Source of the DNA: Rhodocyclales bacterium
GTDB lineage: Bacteria; Pseudomonadota; Gammaproteobacteria; Burkholderiales; Rhodocyclaceae
Assembly: GCA_016214145.1 (NCBI GenBank)
Contig: JACRPA010000003.1
Coordinates: forward strand, 186,001 to 250,000
DNA: 64,000 bases
Direction: 5' to 3'
Shown: piece by piece, positions 28,285 through 38,817 of the stretch
Layout of the letters: every line of letters starts with the position of its first letter
Numbering within the stretch: position 1 is the stretch's first letter
The notes under the pieces: generated by a model
Databases searched by the model: none
Seen by the model: only the letters and a program-made list of their open reading frames with translations
Told to the model about the DNA's origin: nothing
Position numbers and translations under genes: made by a program

Positions 28285-28944
28285 TCAGCGCTTCAGCGTC
28301 TTCACGCCGTCCGCCCCAGCCAGCAGGGCGACATCGGCGCCGCGCAGGGCGAAGAGGCCGTTGGTGACGACGCCGACGATGGCGTTGATGCGGGTTTCCA
28401 GCGTTCTGGGGTCGGTGATGGAGAGCCCCTTCACGTCCAGGATGAGGTTGCCGTTGTCGGTGGTGAAGCCTGAGCGCAGCACCGGTTCGCCGCCGAGCTT
28501 GGCCAGCTCGCGCGCGACGTGGGCGCGAGCCATCGGGATGACTTCCACCGGCAGGGGAAACTTGCCCATCGTCTGCACCAGCTTGGAGGCGTCGGCGATG
28601 CAGACGAACTTCTGCGCCACGGCGGCGACGATTTTCTCGCGCGTCAGTGCGCCGCCGCCGCCCTTGAGCATCGCCATGTCCGCCGTGATTTCGTCCGCGC
28701 CGTCGACATAGACCGAGAGGTCGCTGACGTCGTTGAGGTCGAGCACCTTGATGCCGTGCCCGGCGAGGCGCTTCGCCGTGGCCTCCGAACTGGCCACGGC
28801 GGCCGGAATGCGGTCGCGTATCTTGCCCAGTTCGTCGATGAAGAAATTGGCCGTCGAGCCGGTGCCGACGCCGATGATGGCGCCCGGCACTACGTAGTCG
28901 ATGGCGGCGCGCGCCACCGCCTGCTTGAGTTCGTCCTGGGTCAT
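28285..28944 (-). CDS. rpiA: Ribose-5-phosphate isomerase A
   Basis: Interconverts ribose-5-phosphate and ribulose-5-phosphate, feeding both the pentose phosphate pathway and Calvin-cycle regeneration. The 219-residue protein has [14 protein letters not shown], the catalytic [22 protein letters not shown] and [10 protein letters not shown] start at [10 protein letters not shown] (28944); the track start 29013 would overlap the lpdA stop. It sits at the end of the pyruvate dehydrogenase operon, 35 bp after lpdA. Confidence 0.96.
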   Translation of the reverse strand: MTQDELKQAVARAAIDYVVPGAIIGVGTGSTANFFIDELGKIRDRIPAAVASSEATAKRLAGHGIKVLDLNDVSDLSVYVDGADEITADMAMLKGGGGALTREKIVAAVAQKFVCIADASKLVQTMGKFPLPVEVIPMARAHVARELAKLGGEPVLRSGFTTDNGNLILDVKGLSITDPRTLETRINAIVGVVTNGLFALRGADVALLAGADGVKTLKR

Positions 28945-28979
28945 TGCGTATAAATGATTGTCTGAGGGCAGGAGGGATT

Positions 28980-30863
28980 TTACTTCTTCTTCGCCGGCGG
29001 CAGGTCGGTGCACACGCCTTCGTACACTTCCGCCGCCATGCTGATGGATTCGCCCAGAGTCGGGTGCGGGTGGATGGTCTTGCCGATGTCGACGGCGTCG
29101 GCGCCCATCTCGATGGCCAGGGCGATCTCGCCGATCATGTCGCCGGCGTTGGGGCCGACGATGGCGCCGCCGACGATGCGATGCGTCTCTTCGTCGAAGA
29201 TCAGCTTGGTGAAGCCGTAGTCAGCGCCGTTGGCGATGGCGCGGCCTGAGGCGGCCCAGGGGAACTTGCCGATGCCGACTTTCACGCCCTTTTTCTTTGC
29301 TTCGTCCTCGGTGAGGCCGACCCAGGCGACTTCGGGATCGGTGTAGGCCACGCCCGGAATCACGCTCGCATCGAAGAAGGACTTGTGGCCGGCGGCGGCT
29401 TCCGCCGCGACGTGGGCCTCGTGCACCGCCTTGTGCGCCAGCATCGGCTGGCCGACGAGGTCGCCGATGGCATAGATGTGCGGGATATTGGTGCGCATCT
29501 GCTTGTCGACAGTGATGAAGCCGCGCGCGTCCACCGCCACGCCGGCCTGGTCGGCGCCGATCTTCTTGCCGTTCGGGCTGCGGCCGGCGGACTGCAAAAT
29601 CATGTCGTACAGCTGCGGCTCGGCCGGCGCCCTCTCTCCTTCGAACCAGACCTTCAATCCCTCCTTCAGCGCCTCGACCTTGACGGTCTTCGTCTTCAGC
29701 ATCACCTTGTCGAAGCGGCCGGCATTCTTCTTCTCCCACACCTTGACGAGATCGCGGTCGGGGCCCTGCATGAGGCCGTCGAGCATCTCGACGACATCGA
29801 CTTTCGCGCCGAGCGTCGAGTACACCGTCGCCATCTCCAGGCCGATGATGCCCCCGCCGATCACCAGCATGCGCTTCGGCACGAAGCGCAGCTCCAGCGC
29901 GCCGGTGGAGTCCACGATGCGCGGATCGTCCGGGATGAAGGGCAGGCGCACGGCGCTCGATCCGGCGGCGATGATGCATTTCTGGAAGCGGATGACCTTC
30001 TTTTCGCCGATCTTGTGGCTACGGCCGCCGCTTCGCGGCTTAACGCTCGCTTCGCGAGCATTAGCCTCCGCCGAAACTTCGTTTTCCTGGCCGGAATCAA
30101 CAATCAGTTCGACCTCGAGGTGGTTGGCGTCGAGGAAATGGCCGTAGCCGCGCACGATGTCGACCTTGCGCGCCTTGGCCATGCCGGCGAGGCCGCCGGT
30201 GAGCTTCGAGACGACCTTCGCCTTGTGGGCGCGCAGCTTGTCGAGGTCGAGCGCAGGCTGAGCGAACGATACGCCGCAGTCGGCCATGTGGGCGGCTTCC
30301 TCCATCACCGCGGCGACGTGCAGCAGCGCCTTGGAGGGAATGCAGCCGACGTTGAGGCAGACGCCGCCGAGCGAGGCGTAGCGCTCCACCAGCACGGTCT
30401 TCATGCCGAGGTCGGCCGAGCGGAAGGCGGCGGAATAGCCGCCGGGGCCGGCGCCGAGGACGAGCATGTCGGTTTCGATGTCGGCGGCGCCGGCATGGCG
30501 GGCGGCCTGTGGCGCCGGGGCCGTCGGCTGTAGGTCGGGCTTCAGCCCGATGACCGAAGGAAATCCCTGTGGGACTTCGGCCGCCGGCTGTCGGCCTGAA
30601 GGCCGACCTACGGATTCGTCCGCGCCCGTCTCCAGCAGCAACACCAGCGTGCCCTCGGCGACCTTGTCGCCGATCTTCAGTCTGATCTCCTTCACCACGC
30701 CGGCGGCGGGCGAGGGCACTTCCATGGTGGCCTTGTCGGACTCCAGGGTGACGAGCGGGTCCTCCGCCTTCACCGTGTCGCCGGGACTGACTTCTATGCC
30801 GATCACCGGCACGTCCTTGAAGTCGCCGATGTCGGGAACCTTGACCTCGATGATGGAACTCAT
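28980..30863 (-). CDS. lpdA: Dihydrolipoamide dehydrogenase (E3) with N-terminal lipoyl domain
   Basis: Flavoprotein reoxidising dihydrolipoamide of pyruvate dehydrogenase with NAD. Residues 1-80 are a lipoyl domain with the modified lysine in [10 protein letters not shown]; then a linker; then E3 with [11 protein letters not shown], the redox disulfide [13 protein letters not shown], the NAD site [12 protein letters not shown], and HPHPTLGES near the end. The 627-residue length exceeds usual lipoyl-E3 fusions because two repeat elements are read in frame: residues ~84-111 come from a REP-like palindrome also present in aceF, and residues ~259-284 ([20 protein letters not shown]) from a second hairpin. 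The lipoyl-coding DNA is almost identical to that of aceF. Overlaps the BPH gene by 4 bp. Confidence 0.95.
   Translation of the reverse strand: MSSIIEVKVPDIGDFKDVPVIGIEVSPGDTVKAEDPLVTLESDKATMEVPSPAAGVVKEIRLKIGDKVAEGTLVLLLETGADESVGRPSGRQPAAEVPQGFPSVIGLKPDLQPTAPAPQAARHAGAADIETDMLVLGAGPGGYSAAFRSADLGMKTVLVERYASLGGVCLNVGCIPSKALLHVAAVMEEAAHMADCGVSFAQPALDLDKLRAHKAKVVSKLTGGLAGMAKARKVDIVRGYGHFLDANHLEVELIVDSGQENEVSAEANAREASVKPRSGGRSHKIGEKKVIRFQKCIIAAGSSAVRLPFIPDDPRIVDSTGALELRFVPKRMLVIGGGIIGLEMATVYSTLGAKVDVVEMLDGLMQGPDRDLVKVWEKKNAGRFDKVMLKTKTVKVEALKEGLKVWFEGERAPAEPQLYDMILQSAGRSPNGKKIGADQAGVAVDARGFITVDKQMRTNIPHIYAIGDLVGQPMLAHKAVHEAHVAAEAAAGHKSFFDASVIPGVAYTDPEVAWVGLTEDEAKKKGVKVGIGKFPWAASGRAIANGADYGFTKLIFDEETHRIVGGAIVGPNAGDMIGEIALAIEMGADAVDIGKTIHPHPTLGESISMAAEVYEGVCTDLPPAKKK
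30018..30066. repeat. Hairpin repeat inside lpdA (TTCG-loop stems)
   Basis: GCCGCTTCGCGGC and GCTCGCTTCGCGAGC stems, the latter extended as GGCTTAACGCTCGC...GCGAGCATTAGCC, lie in the lpdA coding region and add about 25 residues where E3 proteins normally continue directly into [15 protein letters not shown]. Confidence 0.75.
30530..30611. repeat. 82-bp REP-like palindrome read in frame in lpdA
   Basis: GTAGGTCGGGCTTCAGCCCG at one end and CGGCCTGAAGGCCGACCTAC at the other. Identical by eye to 32554-32635 in aceF. Encodes [17 protein letters not shown] and [13 protein letters not shown] in the interdomain linker. Confidence 0.93.
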
Positions 30864-31438
30864 TTGCGGCTCCTGGCCAATTTGACGGTATGCAGGACGA
30901 TGGGGCCCTGCGTGGCGGTGTCGAACTCGGCGCCGGCCATGACGCCGATCTTCGCCACCTCCGCCGCGGTCTTGCAGCGGTCGTAGGCGGCGAACATGGC
31001 GCCCAGCGCGAAGTTGCGCCCGGAACCGATACCCCAGAAGCGGTCGTAGTCGAACACTTCACGATAGGAGTACACGCCGTAGATGCCGCTGCTGTTGGCG
31101 ATGATGGCGGTGATCTGAGAGGACTCGTAGGGGTCGTCCTCGTCTTCCTTGGGATTCAGGTAGCCCTGTTCCTTGAGGATCGGGTGCAGGCGGCGGAAGG
31201 TTTCGTACACCTCCATGCGGCTGCCGAGGCGGACGTCCTCCAGCTTCGGCAACAGGGAACTGATCACCAGGGGGTGGGCGCTGCTGCCGCACAGGCCGAT
31301 GAAGGAGCCGTTGATCTCCAGGATCTTGTCGTGCTCGCCCTTGTACTGGCGGCCCAGCCGCGTGTCGCCGAAGGTGGTGAGCGAGTCGGCGGCGATGGCC
31401 ACCGTGCCGTTTTTCTTGACTGCAACAATAGTCGTCAT
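30860..31438 (-). CDS. Betaproteobacterial proteasome homolog (BPH), N-terminal threonine hydrolase
   Basis: 192-residue Ntn-hydrolase of the proteasome beta / HslV superfamily. After Met removal the N-terminus is TTIVAVKKNGTVAIAADS: Thr1 nucleophile and Asp17 align with HslV (TTIVSVRRNG...), and a lysine near residue 37 fits the third catalytic position. The GSGRNFALGAM segment resembles HslV GSGGNYA. It is distinct from HslV in having an acidic insert (KEDEDDPYESSQ), and no HslU-type ATPase is nearby. This matches the family called BPH, reported to form tetradecameric rings with unknown substrates. It sits between aceF and lpdA and overlaps lpdA by 4 bp. Confidence 0.85.
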   Translation of the reverse strand: MTTIVAVKKNGTVAIAADSLTTFGDTRLGRQYKGEHDKILEINGSFIGLCGSSAHPLVISSLLPKLEDVRLGSRMEVYETFRRLHPILKEQGYLNPKEDEDDPYESSQITAIIANSSGIYGVYSYREVFDYDRFWGIGSGRNFALGAMFAAYDRCKTAAEVAKIGVMAGAEFDTATQGPIVLHTVKLARSRK

Positions 31439-31449
31439 GGAAAAAGCCT

Positions 31450-31533
31450 CAACACAGAGTACACAGAGAAGAACAAGAAGAACACAGAGAAAACTCCAGG
31501 AATTCTCTGTGCACTCTGTGTCCTCTGTGGTTC
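31450..31533. repeat. CACAGAG-unit hairpin repeat, copy 2
   Basis: AACACAGAGTACACAGAG units on one arm and CTCTGTGCACTCTGTGTCCT on the other, filling the aceF-BPH gap. Same family as 6459-6550. Confidence 0.9.
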
Positions 31534-31540
31534 AAGATGT

Positions 31541-32884
31541 TCACAGCAGGGTTCGCCGCATGTCGGCCAGCACCTGCGCGAGATAGGCCGTGAAGCGCGC
31601 CGCCGAGGCGCCGTCGATGACGCGGTGGTCGTAGGACAGCGAGAGCGGCACTAGCAGGCGCGGCTGGAAGGCCTTGCCGTCCCACACCGGTTTCGTCTGC
31701 GACTTCGACACGCCGAGGATGGCCACCTCCGGTGCGTTGATGATCGGCGTGAACGCCGTGCCGCCGATGCCGCCGAGGCTGGAGATGGAGAAGCAGCCGC
31801 CCTGCATCTCGGCCGGGCCGAGCTTGCCCTCGCGCGCCTTGGCGGAGAGCGCGCCCATTTCCTTGGCGATCTCCAGCACGCCTTTTTTGTCGGCGTCGCG
31901 GATCACCGGCACGACCAGGCCGTTCGGCGTGTCGGCGGCGAAGCCGATGTGGAAGTACTGCTTGTACACCAGATTCTCGCCGTCGAGCGAGGCGTTGAAG
32001 TCGGGGAATTTCTTCAGCGCGGCGACCGCCGCCTTGATGAGGAAGGCCAGCATGGTCAGCTTGATTCCCGACTTCTCGTTCTCCTTGTTCAGCTGCACGC
32101 GCAGGGCTTCGAGGTCGCTGATGTCGGCCTCGTCGAACTGCGTGACGTGGGGGATCATCACCCAGTTGCGCGCCAGATTCGCGCCGGAGATTTTCTTGAT
32201 GCGCGAGAGCGGCTTTGCCTCGATCGGGCCGAACTTGGCGAAGTCGACCTGCGGCCAGGGCAGCAGATCGAGTCCGGTGCCGCCGCCGGCGGGCGCCGCA
32301 GCGCTGCGCGGCTGCGCCAGCGCGCCCTTGACGTAGTTCTGCACGTCCTGCTGCAGGATGCGGCCTTTCGGTCCCGTGCCTTTCAGCAGTGCGACGTCGA
32401 CGCCGAGCTCGCGCGCGAAGCGCCGCACCGAGGGGCTGGCGTGGGCGCGATGGCCGCCGATGACCTCGGCGGCGATTGCGGCCGGCGCTGGCAGCGGAGA
32501 AGGCGGAGGCGGGGCGATGGGCTCGGCCGGTGGCTGGGCGGGGGGCGCCGCTTGTAGGTCGGGCTTCAGCCCGATGACCGAAGGAAATCCCTGTGGGACT
32601 TCGGCCGCCGGCTGTCGGCCTGAAGGCCGACCTACGGATTCGTCTGCGCCCGTCTCCAGCAGCAACACCAGCGTGCCCTCGGCGACCTTGTCGCCGATCT
32701 TCAGCCTGATCTCCTTCACCACGCCGGCGGCGGGCGAGGGCACTTCCATGGTGGCCTTGTCGGACTCCAGGGTGACCAGCGGATCCTCCGCCTTCACCGT
32801 GTCGCCGGGACTGACTTCTATGCCGATGACCGGCACGTCCTTGAAGTCGCCGATGTCGGGCACTTTCACTTCGATGACGGACAT
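31541..32884 (-). CDS. aceF: Pyruvate dehydrogenase E2, dihydrolipoamide acetyltransferase
   Basis: Core of the pyruvate dehydrogenase complex, moving the acetyl group to CoA. In the 447-residue protein: one lipoyl domain ([10 protein letters not shown], residues ~1-80), linker, peripheral subunit-binding domain (ASPSVRRFARELGVD), a second Pro/Ala linker, and the catalytic domain with SYDHRVIDGA. Residues ~83-110 of the first linker are encoded by an 82-bp REP-like palindrome identical to the one in lpdA. One lipoyl domain rather than two or three is a short variant; LpdA's own lipoyl domain may compensate. Ten bp after aceE. Confidence 0.96.
   Translation of the reverse strand: MSVIEVKVPDIGDFKDVPVIGIEVSPGDTVKAEDPLVTLESDKATMEVPSPAAGVVKEIRLKIGDKVAEGTLVLLLETGADESVGRPSGRQPAAEVPQGFPSVIGLKPDLQAAPPAQPPAEPIAPPPPSPLPAPAAIAAEVIGGHRAHASPSVRRFARELGVDVALLKGTGPKGRILQQDVQNYVKGALAQPRSAAAPAGGGTGLDLLPWPQVDFAKFGPIEAKPLSRIKKISGANLARNWVMIPHVTQFDEADISDLEALRVQLNKENEKSGIKLTMLAFLIKAAVAALKKFPDFNASLDGENLVYKQYFHIGFAADTPNGLVVPVIRDADKKGVLEIAKEMGALSAKAREGKLGPAEMQGGCFSISSLGGIGGTAFTPIINAPEVAILGVSKSQTKPVWDGKAFQPRLLVPLSLSYDHRVIDGASAARFTAYLAQVLADMRRTLL
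32554..32635. repeat. 82-bp REP-like palindrome read in frame in aceF
   Basis: Same sequence as 30530-30611, in the lipoyl-to-PSBD linker. Confidence 0.93.
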
Positions 32885-32893
32885 GGCGGCTCC

Positions 32894-35587
<2,694 letters not shown>

Positions 35588-35735
35588 GGTCTTGTCTCCT
35601 CGTCAGATGTTTGAACGGGCGCATCGTGTGCGCCTTTGCTTCCACTCTAGTACGGGGTAGCGTGCCGGGGAAGCATTCCGTATAGTAAGATATTAAACCG
35701 GATAGTGCAATACCTAAAAAGCGGTCCGGGAAAAG

Positions 35736-35766
35736 CAAAGGGCCAGCCCGCAGGCTGGCCCTTTGC
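35736..35766 (-). terminator. Terminator after the Met-rich lipoprotein gene
   Basis: GCAAAGGGCCAGCC-CGCA-GGCTGGCCCTTTGC is a perfect stem of 14 bp followed on the minus strand by TTTTCC. It closes the 35787-36059 gene. Confidence 0.85.
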
Positions 35767-35786
35767 GATGGGGATGGCCGGATGGT

Positions 35787-36059
35787 TTACTTCTTCGCCT
35801 CTCCCTTCTTGCCGTCCACAACCGGGCCGCCTGACATGCCCGCCATGCCCTCCATGCCCTTGTCCGACGGCATTCCTGACATGGCAGGGCCGCCTGACAT
35901 GCCCGACATTCCTTCCATGCCGCCCATGCCGGACTGGGCAGGCGCCGGGGTCGCTGCAGGAGCGGGTGCGGGTGCCGGAGGGGGTGGCGGCGCCTCCTTC
36001 TTTCCACAGGCAGTCAGGGCTAGCGCAACCATACCGGCAAGCAATAGTGAGCGTTTCAT
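35787..36059 (-). CDS. Met/Gly-rich small lipoprotein
   Basis: 90-residue exported protein. MKRSLLLAGMVALALTACGKK has a clear lipobox (LTAC), so it is probably anchored to a membrane by a lipidated cysteine. The mature part starts with a Pro/Ala spacer (PPPPPAPAPAPAATPAP) and continues with GMGGMEGMSGMSGG-type repeats rich in methionine, ending in a lysine-rich tail. Methionine clusters of this kind can bind Cu(I) or Ag(I), but no metal gene is next to it. AAAGGGAG precedes ATG 36059; the track's 36149 start adds an unsupported leader. Function unknown. Confidence 0.72.
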   Translation of the reverse strand: MKRSLLLAGMVALALTACGKKEAPPPPPAPAPAPAATPAPAQSGMGGMEGMSGMSGGPAMSGMPSDKGMEGMAGMSGGPVVDGKKGEAKK

Positions 36060-36197
36060 TGGACTCCCTTTCAAGAATGAGATTGACGTCATGTGAGCGG
36101 TGAATGGATTCCGCGCCATCCGGCGAACCGACTCAACATGCGTAACCATGACATTAACCGGGAAAAATACAAGTGGCCTCGGGTTTCGGCGCGCGGT

Positions 36198-37397
36198 TCA
36201 GTTCGCCCGCTTGCGCCCGACGATGGCGGCCTTCTCGTCTTCCTTGTAGGCGAAGGTGATGATGCCCTGCCGAACCTCGCCCATCGCGACCATGCTGGCC
36301 GTGACGGCTTCGTGGTCGGTTTTGGTGAAGGGGTGCTCGTAGGTGGACACCACGCCGGGAATGCGCTCCCGGAGATCCTCCAGGGCGGCGCGGATCCTTG
36401 CGCCGTCCGTGACGCCGGCCTGGCGGATGGCGGCGGTGAGGATCAGCATGGCGTCGTAACCCTGGGCGGCGGAGACGGCCGAGGACATGCGCTTCAGGTT
36501 GTACTTGCCGAGATAGGTGAGGATGAACTCGGTGCGGCGCGAGCTGGTCGGCTCCTCGATGAAGGTCTGCGGCATGCGGGCGCCCTCGGCATTGCCCTTG
36601 GCGGTGTTGAGGTAGTTGGTCCACGACAGCGGCCAGCTGCCGACAATCGGCGCCTTCCAGTTGATTTTCGCGCGGCTGTTGGCGATGACCGCCAGCTCGG
36701 GGCCGACCGTGTAGGTCAGGATGATTTCAGCGCCGGCCTTGCGCGCCTTGTCGAGGGCGCCGGCGAGGTCCTGCACCCCAAGCGGGAAGGCCTCCACCGC
36801 GACGGGCTTGACGCCGAGTTTGTCCAGCGCGGCGAGGAGGAAATCCTTGCCCTGCGCGCCGTAGGCCGTGGTGTCGTGCAGCACGGCGACCTTCCTGAAG
36901 TGCCGCCGTTCGACTGCCTCGCGGGCGACGAGTTGCGCCTGGATGTCGTCGTTGGCGGAGTTGCGGAAGATGTAGTGCTCCGCTTCCTTGGCGAAGGTGG
37001 TGGTGATGGCCACGCCGGTGGCCACCGGCACCAGAAGCGGAATTTTCGCCTTCTGGTAAAGATCGATGGTCTTCAGCACCACGCCGGTGTTGCAGCTGCC
37101 GATGGTGGCGACGACCCTGGCCTTGCCGGTGAGTTCCTCGGCAAAGGCGCGGCCCTTGTCGGGATTCCCCTCGTCGTCGCGCTCGACCAGTTCGATGGGG
37201 CGGCCGAGCACGCCGCCCTTCCAGTTGATTTCCTCGGCGGCCATGCGCACGCCGTTGCGCATCGATTCTCCCATCGGCGCGGAGCCGCCGGTGAAGGGGC
37301 AGGTGAGGCCGATGCGGATCGGTTCGGGGCCGGCGGCCTGGCAAGGTGGAATTTGAATGCCCGCCAGACAGGCAAGCAGGGACAGTTTGAGCCTCAT
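36198..37397 (-). CDS. ABC-type periplasmic binding protein (type 1, branched-chain amino acid family), paralog 1
   Basis: 399 residues with a signal peptide (MRLKLSLLACLAGIQIPPCQAAG) then PIRIGLTCPFTGGSAPMGES and AAEEINWKGGVLGRPIELVERDD, the standard type 1 solute-binding fold. It is paralogous to the next gene (shared IIGSWPLS-like and MPQTFI segments). No permease or ATPase gene accompanies either one, so they are orphan binders. They lie divergent from a multi-PAS histidine kinase and may present a ligand to it. Ligand unknown. Confidence 0.85.
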   Translation of the reverse strand: MRLKLSLLACLAGIQIPPCQAAGPEPIRIGLTCPFTGGSAPMGESMRNGVRMAAEEINWKGGVLGRPIELVERDDEGNPDKGRAFAEELTGKARVVATIGSCNTGVVLKTIDLYQKAKIPLLVPVATGVAITTTFAKEAEHYIFRNSANDDIQAQLVAREAVERRHFRKVAVLHDTTAYGAQGKDFLLAALDKLGVKPVAVEAFPLGVQDLAGALDKARKAGAEIILTYTVGPELAVIANSRAKINWKAPIVGSWPLSWTNYLNTAKGNAEGARMPQTFIEEPTSSRRTEFILTYLGKYNLKRMSSAVSAAQGYDAMLILTAAIRQAGVTDGARIRAALEDLRERIPGVVSTYEHPFTKTDHEAVTASMVAMGEVRQGIITFAYKEDEKAAIVGRKRAN

Positions 37398-37455
37398 GGT
37401 TTCTCCATTTAATGTTTTTGGATCCCCGCTTTGCGGGGAGGGAGCCGAAGCGGCG

Positions 37456-38637
37456 TTACTTCGCCGTCTTCTTCTTGGGTTCTTCCGTGGCGCGCACGAC
37501 GCGGCCGCCGCGCACTTCGCCCATCGCCACCTGGCCGGGGCCGTCGATGGCCTCGTGGTCGCTGCGCGAAAAGGGGCGCTCGTAGGTCATGACAACGCCC
37601 TCGACCCTCTCCTTCAGGTTCTCCAGCGCCTCGCGCACGCGCGAGCCGTGCGTGGTGCCGGCCTGGCGGATGGCCGCGGCCAGCAGCAGCACGGCGTCGT
37701 AGCCCTGCGCGGCGGCCGAGGGCGAGGGCATGCGCTCGGCGCGCGACAGCTGCTGGTAGGCCTCGATGAAGGCGCGCCGCTTCGGCGTGGTCGCTTCCTG
37801 GATGAAGGTCTGCGGCATGCGCGCGCCTTCGCCGTTGGGCCCGGCGTTGTCGATGAAGTTGGACATCGACAGCGGCCAGCTGCCGATGATCGGCACGGAC
37901 CAGCCGAGCTTGGCCGCGCCGTTGGCGATCTGCGCCAGCTCCGGACCGATGCCGTAGGTGAGCAGGGCCTCGGCGCCGGCCTCGCGCGCGGCGAGGAGCT
38001 GGCGCGTCATGTCGACGTCGCGGATGTTGAACTTGCCCACCGCGACGGGGCGGATGCCCTTTCTCTCCAGAGCGCGTTCGAGGTCCTCGCGGCCGAGCTG
38101 GCCGTAGTTGGTCGAGTCGGCGAGGATCGCCACCTTCCTGAACCTGCGCCGCTCGACGGCCTCCTCGACGACCATGGCGGCCTGGATGGTGTCGCTGGCG
38201 GAGACGCGGAAAATGAAGTTCTCCGGATGCTGCGGCGGCAGGAACTGGCGCGTGACGATCGAGCCGGTCGCCACCGCCGTGATCATCGGGATGCGCGCCT
38301 CCTGGTAGAAGCGCTGGCTGGCGAGCGCCACGCCGGTGTTGACGATGCCGATGCCGGCGACGACCTTCTCCCTGCCGACCAGTTCCTGGGCGATCTGCGC
38401 GCCGCGCTCATTGCGCGCCTGATCGTCGCGCTCGACGAGCAGGAGCGGCCGGCCGAGCAGGCCGCCCGCGGCGTTGATCTCCGCGGCGGCGACGCGGATG
38501 CCGTCGCGCATGGAAATGCCCATCGGGCTGGAGCCGCCGGTGAACGGGCCGGAGACGCCGATGCGGATCGGCTCGACGGCCAGTGCCGCGGCACTGGCGG
38601 CGCACCAGGCGATTGCGATCAGGCGCAGCAGCTTCAA
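37456..38637 (-). CDS. ABC-type periplasmic binding protein (type 1), paralog 2
   Basis: 393 residues beginning at a TTG start (38637) with GGAGAA six bases upstream; this gives a proper signal peptide KLLRLIAIAWCAASAAALA. The track start at 38724 would read through a REP palindrome and is rejected. Mature sequence PIRIGVSGPFTGGSSPMGIS and AAAEINAAGGLLGRPLLLVERDD matches paralog 1. The C-terminus is lysine-rich (EEPKKKTAK). Divergent from the sensor kinase gene, sharing a control region that contains the REP element. Confidence 0.85.
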   Translation of the reverse strand: MKLLRLIAIAWCAASAAALAVEPIRIGVSGPFTGGSSPMGISMRDGIRVAAAEINAAGGLLGRPLLLVERDDQARNERGAQIAQELVGREKVVAGIGIVNTGVALASQRFYQEARIPMITAVATGSIVTRQFLPPQHPENFIFRVSASDTIQAAMVVEEAVERRRFRKVAILADSTNYGQLGREDLERALERKGIRPVAVGKFNIRDVDMTRQLLAAREAGAEALLTYGIGPELAQIANGAAKLGWSVPIIGSWPLSMSNFIDNAGPNGEGARMPQTFIQEATTPKRRAFIEAYQQLSRAERMPSPSAAAQGYDAVLLLAAAIRQAGTTHGSRVREALENLKERVEGVVMTYERPFSRSDHEAIDGPGQVAMGEVRGGRVVRATEEPKKKTAK

Positions 38638-38659
38638 TTCGCATTCTCCATCGCAACGG

Positions 38660-38722
38660 GTGGGAGCGGCGTCCACGCCGCGATATCGGCGGCTGCCATC
38701 GCGGCGTGGACGCCGCTCCCAC
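38660..38722. repeat. GTGGGAGCGGCGTCC REP/BIME-like palindrome, copy 2
   Basis: GTGGGAGCGGCGTCCACGCC...GGCGTGGACGCCGCTCCCAC with the loop GCGATATCGGCGGCTGCCATCGC. Lies between the divergent binding-protein and kinase genes. Confidence 0.9.
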
Positions 38723-38817
38723 ATCCCGAATGCAGGTTAGCGACGGAGTTGGTTGAGGCAAATGAGGGTTAACCCCAAGAGCGTGCGAAAATCCCCGGTG
38801 CCATTCTGCAAACCGTG

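Noticed and set aside
30771-32819. Motif copies in the two lipoyl-coding regions as independent insertions
   Set aside because: They encode the conserved EVSPGDTV segment and the two lipoyl modules are near-identical, so these two matches may be explained by protein conservation and duplication; listed but given less weight.
37456-38724. 422-residue version of binding protein paralog 2
   Set aside because: The extra N-terminal residues are translated from a REP palindrome; TTG 38637 with GGAGAA gives a proper signal peptide.
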